From positions 75,948,682 to 76,012,681 of the forward strand of contig NC_086386.1 in NCBI RefSeq assembly GCF_036588685.1: a DNA stretch of 64,000 bases, read 5' to 3'. The notes under the pieces were generated by a model. It saw nothing but the letters and a program-made list of their open reading frames with translations. It searched no databases and had not been told where the DNA came from. Position numbers and translations under genes: made by a program. The stretch comes from Mytilus trossulus. Taxonomy: Eukaryota > Mollusca > Bivalvia > Mytilida > Mytilidae. Positions 33,985-43,469 of this stretch are shown one piece after another (the first letter of the stretch is position 1; each line of letters starts with the position of its first letter).

Positions 33985-35248
33985 TATGAGTTACAATTTA
34001 TGACAAAAATCAGCAAAGACCCATATTTGGATGATATTTTGGCTCTCAATAATGACGACTTCAGTATGTATACCAAAGAAATTTATACTGTTGAACTTAC
34101 TTTCAGAAAAAGTTAATACTAACAATGACCACTGCCCTTTCCTCGATCTTAATATCTATATCACTAACGGAAAGCTAAATACTGAAATATATGATAAAAG
34201 AGATGATTTTTCATTTTCTATTGTTAATTACCTATTTTTAGATGGTGACGTTCCCTTGTCACCATCTTACGGTGTTTATATATCTCAACTTGTACGATTC
34301 GCTCGTGTATGTAACAATGTTTTAGATTTTAACGAGAGAATTTCATATGTTACTGAAAAATTATTACACCAGGGTTTTCGATATCACAAACTAGTCAAAA
34401 CGTTTACTTAATGTTACCATCGATATAAGGACATCATTCGTAAATGTAGCTCAACATGCAGACTTCTTATACGTTCATGTATTTCACATCCATTTTTTAT
34501 GGAAATATTCTTTATTAAGCACAAAACTGTCAGTATTCACCTAAGAAACTAACAAAACCTTTAAATAGACTTATCAAGAAGGGACTTAGTTACGATACTG
34601 TTGTGAGGTCATTAAAGATTGCTTATTTTGGCGTTAATATTGATTCACTTATAGGGTCTTTGCATCGGAACTAAACACATTAATTCAAAAACCAGTTGTT
34701 GGCATGACACGGGTTATGTTCTTCTCATATATACTATGATGGTATGATACTAAACCCCTAACGGGAAGGATTGTGCCTGATATTCATATGATGAAATCAT
34801 AATCTTTCAGTCAGTTTAACTGAAGTCTCGAGCTGGCATGTCAGTTAACTGCTAGTCTGTTGTTATTTATGTATTATTGTCATTTTGTTTATTTTCTTTG
34901 GTTACATCTTCTGACATCAGACTCGGACTTCTCTTGACTTTAATTTTAAATGTGCGTATTGTTATGCGTTTACTTTTCTACATTGGCTAAAGGTATAGGG
35001 GAGGGTTGAGATCTCATAAACATGTTTAACCACGCCGCATATTTGCGCCTGTCTCAAGTCAGGAGCCTCTGGCCTTTGTTAGTCTTGTATTTTTTAAATT
35101 TTAGTTTCTTGTGTACAATTTAAAAAAATTAGTATGGCGTTCATTATCACTGAACTAGTATATAGTTGTTTAGGGGCCAGCTAAAGGACGCCTCCAGGTG
35201 CGGGAATTTTTCTCTACATTGAAGACCTGTTGGTGACCTTCTGTTGTT
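33985..35248 (+). mobile_element. Family C retroelement, RT fragment plus 3' UTR (left part of split copy)
   Basis: Starts in the palm: PYLDDILALNNDDFSMYTKE at 34019-34078, then a frameshift. 34103-34408 encodes NNDHCPFLDLNIYITNGKLN, YDKRDDFSFSIVNYLFLDGD and SPSYGVYISQLVRFARVC, the conserved thumb-side region of this RT family. After 34410 the frame breaks and a long 3' UTR follows (GACATCAGACTCGGACTTCT, GGTTGAGATCTCATAAACAT, AGGGGCCAGCTAAAGGACGC). It stops in CTTCTGTTGTT at 35248, where a 4.08-kb insertion begins, and resumes at 39332. Confidence 0.85.
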
Positions 35249-35255
35249 ATTTAAG

Positions 35256-35412
35256 AAATAATTCATGGGGGATGGAATATATCGTGATTTTACCACGGGT
35301 TGGCCCTTTATGCCAAATATTTTACCCTGAGCGATAGCGAGGGGTAAAATATTGGCATAAAGGGACAACCCGTGGTAAAATCACGATATATTCCATCCCC
35401 CATGAATTATTT
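35256..35412. repeat. Long hairpin A, arms of about 70 bases
   Basis: AAATAATTCATGGGGGATGG ... ATTTTACCACGGG...GGCCCTTTATGCCAAATATT on the left is answered by its reverse complement on the right, ending CCCCCATGAATTATTT. One base bulge and about one mismatch. Loop TGAGCGATAGCGA (35328-35340). The hairpin begins seven bases inside the left edge of the Crypton-type insertion. The ORF 35147-35368 is an artefact of it. Confidence 0.9.
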
Positions 35413-36084
35413 CGATTCTAATAGGACAATTACGGTATAAATTTTAAATTGAAGCGGTCTAGGTCAAGGCAAATTCTGGCTGTTCCCGTTATTGAGCACA
35501 CTACGAGTGTTGACGTTATAGATGTGTAAACTAAATATGTGTATATTTTAAAATGATTTTTCAATTACAGTCGTTTTCGGATGTAATTTTAATGTCATGT
35601 ATTTGAAATCATGTGAGTTTAACTGTCAGAAAAGATTGAAGTGGTTATTTACTTTGATTTACAGGCTAATCATATTCAAAAATGGCGCTGTCAATGAGGT
35701 CAGTTGAGTGTGTATCGCCGATGTGTAAACAGTGGTTTGTTTCCAGTTACACGAGGAAAATGATACAACTTTTCCTCTCTTTTTTAACAAAAGTAAAGAG
35801 CAGTGGATACTATATGTAATTGTTTAGTGAAATTACATGGGGAGACCAAATCCATGTCGCATTGTTTACAGTTTACTTTGATGTGTACCTGTGTACACAT
35901 GTAAATTATCGAGTAGAAACGAAATCAACAGATTAACACAAGTGTGGATTAAACTTTTATAATATTTTCACAACTTTATTACAACATGGAGTTTTGGCAG
36001 ACTAAAGATATATTACAGAACTAAAGATAGCTCGTGAGTAACTGATGATCATAACACAAATAAACCATGTTAACAGTCAACAGG

Positions 36085-39016
36085 TCAATGGTTTTCTTCT
36101 TTCTGTACAATGTTGAATGTGAAAGTGCCGCCAGTTATTGAGGCATTGTTCATGATATTGAGTGCGGAATTCGACATCTGCTCCTTGGACATTCTGACCT
36201 CAATATCCCTTCCTGCGTCTGAAGAGGAACATACAGAATTTCTAGAATTTGAGGTGAGTGTTGTAACATTTGTAGCTGAACCCAGTGAAGGGATAGTTCC
36301 TTCTTGTAATGCGGAAGATAGTATTCTTCTTTCATTATCTGTTGGTTCATTAATGTAACTCTCAAGACTCTTTACATTCCGATGACCAGTAACTGACATA
36401 ATTTTCAGTAAATCTACCCCTTGTCTACTTAAAACGGTTGCAACGGTGGCCTTAATGCAGTGGTTAGTGTATATTTTGGAAAGATCTGCACTTTTTGATA
36501 TTCTAGACATCCATGATGCCAGCTTATTTTTCCCAATAGGCTGTGCTGCATACCAGCAATCGGGTCTGGGGTTTACCAGTGTCTGTTGAAAAAAAGCAGA
36601 GCATTTTGGGCTAAGCTTACTAAGGTACATGTACAGATCTAAGCTATGTACTGGGCAGTTAAGATCATTTGGACGTTCATACATGCGAGTTTCTTTTATG
36701 TTTTCCTTTCCATCCACCCCATGGTGGGTTTTATCACATTCGTTGTATGCCATGGTATAATATTTCATTCCTTTATCATCGGTGAGTTTATGATAAGAGT
36801 TTGACTTCAGTTCTGGCAAACCCTCTTGACCGCGACGTCCAAAGTTAAGCATAACATCCCAGAACACTTTGTTTTGTAATGTGTCTGGTGAATCAACATT
36901 GAACACACCACAAGAATATAGCTTTTCTATATCCCCCTGTGATATTGCCTTTTTATGAACTGTGGTATCTTTACCATCACGTTTAAGGAGTTTTATCAAA
37001 CCTAACAACACATGGTTAGAAGTCATGAACGCACGATCTGTCATGATCTTAAATTCTCTATTGTGCGGTGAACTATTTAAATGCCTTGAAATTGCAGCCC
37101 TGATTCCTACGAGTGCAGACTTTGAATATTCTAGTCCTTGTTTTGTTCTGAGGCTTCCATAAAAAACCCTAAGGCGTTCATTCAGTGTTGACTCTTCTAG
37201 ATTTTCAAATTGTAAGTTGTGGTCATTTTCCTGTAACCAACCTGAAATTACAATTGCCCTATGAATATTTTGTGATTTTAAACAGAAAATATCAGAATAA
37301 TTTATAAATGGTTAACCTGTTTGTATGTGGTAAAATTAATATAAACTCATGTCTGTTAAAGGCCGTGGTAAAGTTCATATAATTCATGCCTCTATAAATG
37401 TGATTTTTACATGTTTCAACTGTAAAGTATGTACATTTGTATATACATGTACATTTGTACTTGTAAATTGTAATGCACATATAAAAAAGAAGATGTGGTA
37501 TGATTGCCAATGAAACAACTATCCACAAAAGACCAAAATGACACAAACATTAACAATTATACATGTAGGTCACAGTAGGGCCTTCAACAATGAGCAAAGC
37601 CCATACTGCATATAGTAAGCTATAAAAAGCCCTGATAAGACAATGTAAAAAATTCAAATGAGAACCTGTTTAATGCGGTTGTATAATTCATGCCCCTTTG
37701 AATGTTTTTTTTTACATGATCAACTGTAAATGGTATTTTTTGCATGATTGAACTGTATTGTATACATTTATAAATACATGTATATATACAATGCACGTTT
37801 CCCATATAATACCGTGGTAAAATTCATATATATCATGCCCCTGTGAATGGTATTTCTTGCATGATTCAACTATTATATGAATTGATAAATATACATGTAT
37901 ATATATACATGTACAATGCATGTTACCCGTTTAATGCCGTGGTAAAATTCATATAATTCATGCCCCCTGTTAATGGTATTTCTTGGATGATTCAACTTTG
38001 TATGAATTAATAAATATACATGTATATACAATGCATGTTTCCCGTTTAATGCCGTGGTAAAATTCATATAATTCATGCCCCTGTTAATGGTATTTCTTGC
38101 ATGATTCAACTTTGTATGAATTAATAAATATAGATGTATTTACAATGCATGTTTCCCGTTTAATGTCGTGGTAAAATTCATATAATTCATGCCCCTGTGA
38201 ATGGTATTTTCTTCATGATTCAACTATTGTATACATTTATAAACATGTAGTAAATCATTTGTTAATTGTAATGGACAACCAGGTAATATCATGTACAAAT
38301 GAATGCTTAAAAAGTTCTGGTAGTATAATCATGGCAAATACACCCATTAACAATGGGAGATTGAGGTTCGACTCCTCACTAGGACAAATTTTGTGCATTT
38401 CATTTGTGCATTATAAAGAATCGGGTAACTTTGTAATAATACAAACTGTAATTATAAAAATGGCAAAACCAAAATCACTATAAATTTGTTTTTAACCATA
38501 ATTAGGACAAAATAAATGACCTTAAAGTTTTTTATTATTCAAAATTCAACCCAATATGATTTTTTTTAAATGACGAATACCTCTAAATAATTTTACACCC
38601 CATTGTGTCTGTTTGTCTGTGTTTTTCTCATTTCTTGCTTGGGAAATCTTGTCAAGTTCAATCTCTGAACACGATTTGAATCTCTTCTTTGCAGGGACTG
38701 TCACAATATTTTCTTCATCTTGTTCATCAACAGCATTTTGTGGTGGATCAGCACTCTCTATATTCAAGTCATCATCATTTAAATTAAAAAGTTCCTCATC
38801 TGATTGGGATTCTTCCTGAAACTGCTCTACATTTACAGGCTCAGACTGACATAACTGATGCTTGAAAACTTTGACAACACGGCTAGTTTGGACAGATTGT
38901 ATAGTATAATGTCCGGCAAAATGTTTGTAAGGTTTTTCAGAATTGATTATCTTGTAACTCTCTCCTTCTAGGTCTACTAGTGTTCCAATTTGGAATTGAT
39001 CGTGTACTGCCGTCAT
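36085..39016 (-). CDS. Crypton-type tyrosine recombinase, two exons, 530 codons
   Basis: Complement of 38581-39016 and 36085-37241, joined through a GT/AG intron (donor AGAG|GTATTC, acceptor TTTCAG|GTTGG) with matching phase. Exon 1 has an acidic middle (SDEELFNLNDDDLNIESADP) and ends KNTDKQTQWGVKLFRG, a motif known just upstream of the catalytic domain in Crypton/ZMYM-like recombinases (DUF3504). Exon 2 holds the recombinase: RR at 281-282, IYTNHCIKAT with H406 and K409, VTGH with H432, and Y441 in SLESYI. The usual HxxR is HxxK here. No stop or frameshift interrupts it. The C-terminal ~85 residues are Ser-rich. Such enzymes cut and rejoin DNA through the tyrosine. Start ATG is in AAAATGACG. 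A minus-strand AATAAA lies near 35975. Confidence 0.8.
37320..38260 (-). repeat. Minisatellite of ~115-bp units in the recombinase intron
   Basis: Units start CCGTGGTAAAATTCATATAA TTCATGCCCC at about 37362, 37813, 37937, 38052 and 38166 (spacing 124, 115, 114), with degenerate starts at 37326 and 37674. Each unit ends ACAATGCATGTTTCCCGTTT. The array is broken by a family B insertion (37486-37672). The head of the unit, CGTGGTAAAAT, also occurs in hairpin A and near the right edge of the insertion. Several minus-strand ORFs here are translations of the repeat. Confidence 0.85.
37486..37672 (-). mobile_element. Family B tail, copy 3, inside the minisatellite
   Basis: AGAAGATGTGGTATGATTGC, ACAACTATCCACAAAAGACC, AATGAGCAAAGCCCATACTG, AGCCCTGATAAGACAATGTA. 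Truncated at both ends relative to copies 1 and 5. It splits the first from the later minisatellite units. Confidence 0.75.
38314..38386 (+). tRNA. tRNA-like sequence, anticodon AAC (Val), possibly a pseudogene
   Basis: Exactly 73 bases fold as a tRNA. The acceptor stem is GTTCTGG with CTAGGAC (two G-T wobbles) and the discriminator is A. The D stem is GTAT/ATAC with GG in its loop. The anticodon stem is CCCA/TGGG with loop TTAACAA, giving AAC. The T stem is TGAGG/CCTCA with loop TTCGACT. A-box-like TAGTATAATCATGG and B-box GGTTCGACTCC are present, and TTTT follows at 38389. Odd points are a D arm two bases long, a short variable region, and AT-rich sequence. It lies antisense in the recombinase intron. 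Could be a real tRNA-Val, a decayed copy or a SINE head. Confidence 0.5.
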
Positions 39017-39265
39017 TTTCCAACGAGTGTTTGTTTACATGCAGACGACAAATTGATTATTTATATCTATATCTTTTTTATCTGTTTAAATACTTACCTT
39101 TTACTGAATAGATTTTTTTTATTTTATTTTTATTTATTAAATCGTGCTCTCAACAAATTTGTATCATCGTTTGTTTATGCTTCCGTGTTTATTTTTAACT
39201 ACATACGACACGGGGAGTAAATTAGAATAGCGTAAACAAACCGTGTGACGTTGCAAATCAGGTGA

Positions 39266-39297
39266 CACAATATATTCTCATTTTACCACGGGTGTGT
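39266..39297 (-). repeat. Half-hairpin motif near the right edge of the Crypton-type insertion
   Basis: AATATATTCTCATTTTACCACGGG (39269-39292) matches AATATATCGTGATTTTACCACGGG of hairpin A (35277-35299) with three mismatches. It is therefore also in inverted orientation to that hairpin's right arm, bracketing the recombinase gene on its 5' side. It could be part of the element end or of the promoter. Confidence 0.55.
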
Positions 39298-39331
39298 TCT
39301 CAAAGCGTTTGAAGGACGTCATGTTAGAATA

Positions 39332-39400
39332 TTGTTTTTTATATGGTCGGGTTGTTGTCTCTTTGACACATTCCCTATTTCCATTCACAATTTTATAATG
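39332..39400 (+). mobile_element. Family C tail, right part of split copy
   Basis: TTGTTTTTTATATGGTCGGG, TTGTTGTCTCTTTGACACAT, TCCCTATTTCCATTCACAAT. Continues the tail broken at 35248. Confidence 0.8.
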
Positions 39401-40770
39401 CCGTTTATTGTACACTCCCAATAAGGTATACATTAGGCAAATTATAAACAAACGGATATCTAATTGTAAAAAACACTGTCAAAATATCTTTCGTTCCAAT
39501 TGCGCCTCGAGGTCCACTTGCACCAGGAACACGCAAAGCCAAACACCAGATGAATGAATGAACAAATATCGAGACACAGCAAAAGTCCTAGGACATAAAT
39601 GTATAAAGACAAGTAAAAGAAAACTATTGTATAGATTCTGTGTTTATACAACTGCTATACACATAATTTAAAACACAAGACGGATAGAACGCTTATAAAG
39701 TAGACTTTTTATTTCAAATATCTGCTGATATTTAAGTCAGAACCCTGAAATTCAGTACTTGTTTATGATTCATATTTGTCATATTTGTTTTTCGTAAATT
39801 GTATTGCATGATCAGAATTTTTGTTTTCTTGTTTGTATTGTTTCATATTTTTCATAACAAACCTTTAAAAGCTGACTATACTAGTATAAAGTAAGGATTT
39901 TAATGATTGTTAAAGGTCTTAATGACGACTTAAAATAGTTTAACACAATTTTAACTATTGTTGCAATATGTCTCACTGGCTCTCCTACATCTCCGTATCT
40001 TTGAATTAATATTTCTCAATTTTTTATGTTCTTGTCCTTTATCAGTATAGCAGTTGTCCTTAATTGCTGTCTGTCATATTTGGGATATATTGTTGATTTG
40101 CTATATGGCGTTAGTAATCTCGTTCGAGTTGTTTCTAATGTAAGTATTTCCATAACTGACTACTAGTATACGGTATGAGTTGATAAATGTAGGCCGTATG
40201 GTTAATCTATATAGATACTTACATCAACGTCACATGGACTGTGGTGATTATTTGGTAATCATACACTCAGTATCAGATTATTTTTGAGACACGAAAACAA
40301 AAATAAAAGTTTTTTGATGTCAATTACTGGCATAATGATTGACAATTAAGATCGCGTTGTTTGTAGATATTATCTTTGCTGGTCAGGTTATTGTTTTCAG
40401 ATTCTGAAACCTGTTATGTGACTAGCAAAACCTCTTAAAAGTGTTTAAGTTTTCAGGTTGATCTCAAAATGGGGGGATAGATGACGAGGAAAAGAAGTAT
40501 ACAAATTCGTCACATCTAGACACATTAATTCAAGCAACGCACAAAGTGAAAGACGCAATAGCTAAACGATCAAATATCGAGTCGCGACAAAAATAAAACG
40601 ACCAAAACAACTTCGTATAAGTCAAATTTGTTCGTTCAGTGAATGTTCAGATATGTGGATATGTCTTTTGATTGAGTTAATCTACTTAATATATATTTCA
40701 AAGTGTGTCTTTCTATGTTGTGATGCTACACTATTGTTTCAGAAAAAAGTGATGGTTTGGTACCATTAGC
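39401..40770. other. No recognisable gene
   Basis: AT-rich with short ORFs only. The minus ORF 39460-39651 has hydrophobic character but no family, splice context or homologue elsewhere in the window. Confidence 0.3.
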
Positions 40771-40774
40771 ATTT

Positions 40775-41085
40775 TTAAACCCGCTGCAATTGTTTGCACC
40801 GGTGCTCAGCCAGGAATATGACGTTCAGTAGTTGTCGTTTGTTGATGTTGTTCATAAGTGTTTCTCGTTTCTTGTTTTTCATACAAATATTATCGTTGGG
40901 TTTCTCGTTTGAATGGTTTTACACTAATAATGTTTTCCTCTTTATAGCTTAGTTTTCATAGTGAGCACAAGCTACGTGTTTAAGATCATACTTTGACCTA
41001 TAATGGTTAAATTTCATGAATTGTGACATAGATAGAGAGTTGTTTCATTGACACTTATACTAAATCTTCCTAACTTAAATTGAAA
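40775..41085 (+). mobile_element. Family B tail, copy 4
   Basis: CCGCTGCAATTGTTTGCACC, AGTAGTTGTCGTTTGTTGAT, TTTCTCGTTTGAATGGTTTT, TTGACCTATAATGG and GAGTTGTTTCATTGACACTT. Faces copy 5 (41285) in inverted orientation 200 bases away. Confidence 0.7.
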
Positions 41086-41284
41086 GTTTTGTATTTCTTT
41101 GATTAAGGCATTGTATTTATCCGTGTATTCTTTGTTTCTATGCTCTTAAAATAGTACAATCAAGTTATAATAGTGTATGCTTTCAGACTTTGGATAACAC
41201 TTGTATATTGAGTATGAATTTTATACCAGTAAAATAATTATGTTAATAACACCATGGAATATATCGTTAAACACAACTATGAAA

Positions 41285-41720
41285 AAAAGAAGATGTGGTA
41301 TGATTGCAAATGAGATATCACTCCAAGCGAGACCAATTGACATAGAAATTAACATCTATAGAACACTGTACGGCATTAATCAATGAGCAAAGCCAATACC
41401 ACATTGGTAGCTTTAACATGTATAAAAGACAGGGAAAATAACTGCCTAATTTATGTACAAAAAATGACCGAAAAACAAATATGTAACACATCAACAAACG
41501 AAAACCACTGTAAACCACTGAGTAAGAGGCTCCTGACTTGCAAAATGCATATACACACAAAACTTGGCGGTGTTAAACATGTTAGCGGGATCCAAGCCCT
41601 CTCCTAACCTGAGACAGTGATTTAACAGAACAACATAAGAATGAACTATAAAAATCAGTTGAAAAAGGTTCAACTTATCAAATGATACAAATAGAAATAT
41701 ATCTAACAAAAACACAGAGT
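41285..41720 (-). mobile_element. Family B tail, copy 5 (longest)
   Basis: AAGAAGATGTGGTATGATTG, CAATGAGCAAAGCCAATACC, AACAAATATGTAACACATCA, GAGGCTCCTGACTTGCAAAA, GTTAAACATGTTAGCGGGAT, AACATAAGAATGAACTATAA. Extends further into the element than the other B copies. Several overlapping ORFs on both strands are artefacts. It lies just downstream of the second ninjurin-like gene. Confidence 0.75.
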
Positions 41721-41826
41721 GGACTATGTTTATTTAAAAAAAATAGATGTCTATGTTAGCTTCAAGGTGAGATAATCAGTTTATTATTCCATTGTCAAAC
41801 ATTGTTATTTAAATTTTATTTGTATC

Positions 41827-43444
41827 TTAAGATTTACAATCTCCAGAGATTCCAATTCCGGTAATACCTATATTAGCACAAATAGTTATGAATACGAAAA
41901 AGAAACATAAATAACCTAGATAAAGATCAGTATGGCAATGTGGACACTGGCAATAAGTGGTATCGGAATATTCATCGATTCTTTCCTTTTTAACACAACA
42001 GCAACAAAATCCCACGGTTCCTGTCTCCACCTTTGACTGAACTGCGTCTGATCCTCTAGATGGCGATGAATTATTTCCGTTTGGCTCTGCGTTAACTTCT
42101 TGGGAGTTGGACTTCTTCACCGCTCGACGCACTGCAGTTTGATGTTTTCGAATGAAATGTCCTCTAATTACAGTTATAAAAACAAACAATGTGTGTGACA
42201 CTAATGATAGAATTATGAGTGTAAGAAGAGGAATATAAAATTCGTTTTTGTCCCCTAGACCCAAAACTGCTCGCAGCTGTGAAATATTTGCCATCATAAG
42301 AGCTACATCTGCTATGTTTTGTATAAATTTCTTGCTCTCTGAAAATCTGTTTAAAGGGTCGATTGTAATCTCTTTCTCCTCTTGCTGATTTAAAAGCTGA
42401 AACAAAAAATATTTTTTTTGTATTTAATTGCTTTGTATTTGGTTTAACACATACATACTGCTCATTTTATTTTAGATTTTTATTCTGGGAGTATACACAT
42501 TAGGTAATTTAGTTTATTTGAGACCCAGTTAGGTGTTTACAAATGTAATAAAAAGATGTTTGTGAGGAAAACATACTGCTGTCAGAATTGATCGATTAGA
42601 TACAAATGTTACTGTGAATTTCGTTTTAACCCTTGACCATAAAATAAAGTTGAGAAAGGAAATGGGGAATGTGTCAAATCGACAACATAGAGTAGACAAC
42701 AGCCACAGGCCACAAATGGGTCTTGTAGCGAGAAACTCCCGCTCCCGGAGGCGTCCTTCATCTGGTCCCTTAAACATATGTATACTAGGGCAGTGATAAT
42801 GGACGTCGTGTTTTCTCCTTTTAAACATAGAATTTTCTTCGTCATATCATCGATTGATTAAACAAAATTTATCATTTGCCCACACTGATCCAGTATGTGT
42901 GTGTCAGTGTTAAGATCGAACAAACTCTAGAAATCTATTGAAAAAAAACTAATCATAGACACCAGGATTAAATCTATTTTGAGAGAACTATGCAAATACA
43001 TTATTTCTTGAACAAATCGAGTTGTGTAGAGTTTCAGTATCACGTTAGTGTTCACGTTAGATAATTTCCATGACTGATTATTTATGATTTTTGATGTCTC
43101 AAGGATTATTGTTTTGTTAATGTTTTTATTGTTTCTCATGAATGTCCATTGTGTAGTTGCTTGTTATTCTTATATTGTTAGTGACACTGAATTTAGCTTT
43201 CTGGAATCACTTATCGACAACTCATATTCTCTAATCATGCAGTACCATGTCGGCATGAAACGGAACAGGTTCGGAAATTATTAAAAGTTTCTCTTGTTGA
43301 CGTTTTCATGATTTAATTTTTTATAATTGTTTTTTGCCAACAGCATTAATTAAAATGATTTTTTCATTGTTATGCATACACCTCAATGACAAATATAATC
43401 ACCTTTGATTTCGCGCTTTGTTCAGGTTTTCCTCCCGTCGACAT
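41827..43444 (-). CDS. Ninjurin-like protein 2, two coding exons, 203 codons
   Basis: Complement of 43403-43444 and 41827-42396; donor AAAG|GTGATT, acceptor TTGTTTCAG|CTTTT, phase 0. Exon 1 encodes MSTGGKPEQSAKSK. Exon 2 has PLNRFSESKKFIQNIADVAL then MMANISQLRAVLGLGD, which aligns closely with the vertebrate NINJ1 run from NVNHYASKK to LKAV. Helix 1 is about 68-92. A basic linker (RKHQTAVRRAVKK) and a polar Ser/Asn stretch follow, then CCCC (145-148), KK, CQCPHCH (163-169). Helix 2 is about 175-197 and ends ANIGITGIGIS. Ninjurins have about 140-150 residues, so the loop insert of about 60 explains the extra length. Same strand as ninjurin-like 1, 10 kb away. A non-coding first exon may end at 45064 (CAG|GTATGT). 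Confidence 0.85.
42640..42845 (-). mobile_element. Family C terminal fragment, antisense
   Basis: AAATAAAGTTGAGAAAGGAA, GGAATGTGTCAAATCGACAA, ACAACAGCCACAGGCCACAA, CGGAGGCGTCCTTCATCTGG. Reverse of the end seen at 35160-35248 plus 39332-39400, uninterrupted at the Crypton insertion point. It lies in the intron of ninjurin-like 2, in the same direction as the gene. Confidence 0.75.
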
Positions 43445-43460
43445 AGCTGATTGCAAGTTC
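43403..43460 (-). CDS. Ninjurin-like 2, exon with start codon
   Basis: Acceptor GATAATTTTAG above 43460, donor GTGATT below 43403. The ATG at 43444 follows 16 bases of UTR in this exon. The acceptor and the intron bases next to it (TTATTGATAATTTTAG) resemble those of exons 3, 5 and 6 of ninjurin-like 1, which suggests common origin of these small exons. Confidence 0.65.
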
Positions 43461-43469
43461 CTAAAATTA

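Larger units (their letters stand above)
35249..39331 (-). mobile_element. 4.08-kb Crypton-type insertion with 5-bp direct repeats
   Basis: The family C tail is interrupted. The left flank ends TTGTT (35244-35248) and the right flank restarts with TTGTT (39332-39336). Joining them with one TTGTT gives CTGTTGTTTTTTATATGGTC, the same length as the uninterrupted tails at 26679 and in reverse at 42640 and 52235. The insert carries one gene, a tyrosine recombinase, and has no terminal inverted repeats. Crypton elements likewise have no such repeats and leave short direct repeats of a few bases. A 157-bp hairpin lies at its left end. Mobility is inferred from the empty-site logic. Confidence 0.75.

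Noticed and set aside
34031..34411. Treating the 126-codon ORF as a host gene
   Set aside because: It matches the thumb-side region of the YxDD reverse transcriptase family, with a frameshift just upstream and no complete element.
36110..36358. Plus-strand ORF of 82 codons
   Set aside because: Lies opposite the recombinase exon and is an antisense shadow.
37292..38109. Several overlapping minus ORFs with repeated peptides (MNYMNFTTALN)
   Set aside because: Translations of the ~115-bp minisatellite and the family B tail inside the recombinase intron.
35249..39331. Reading the insert as a Tc1, hAT or piggyBac-type cut-and-paste element
   Set aside because: No terminal inverted repeats at the deduced edges, a 5-base direct repeat, and the only gene is a tyrosine recombinase and not a DDE transposase.
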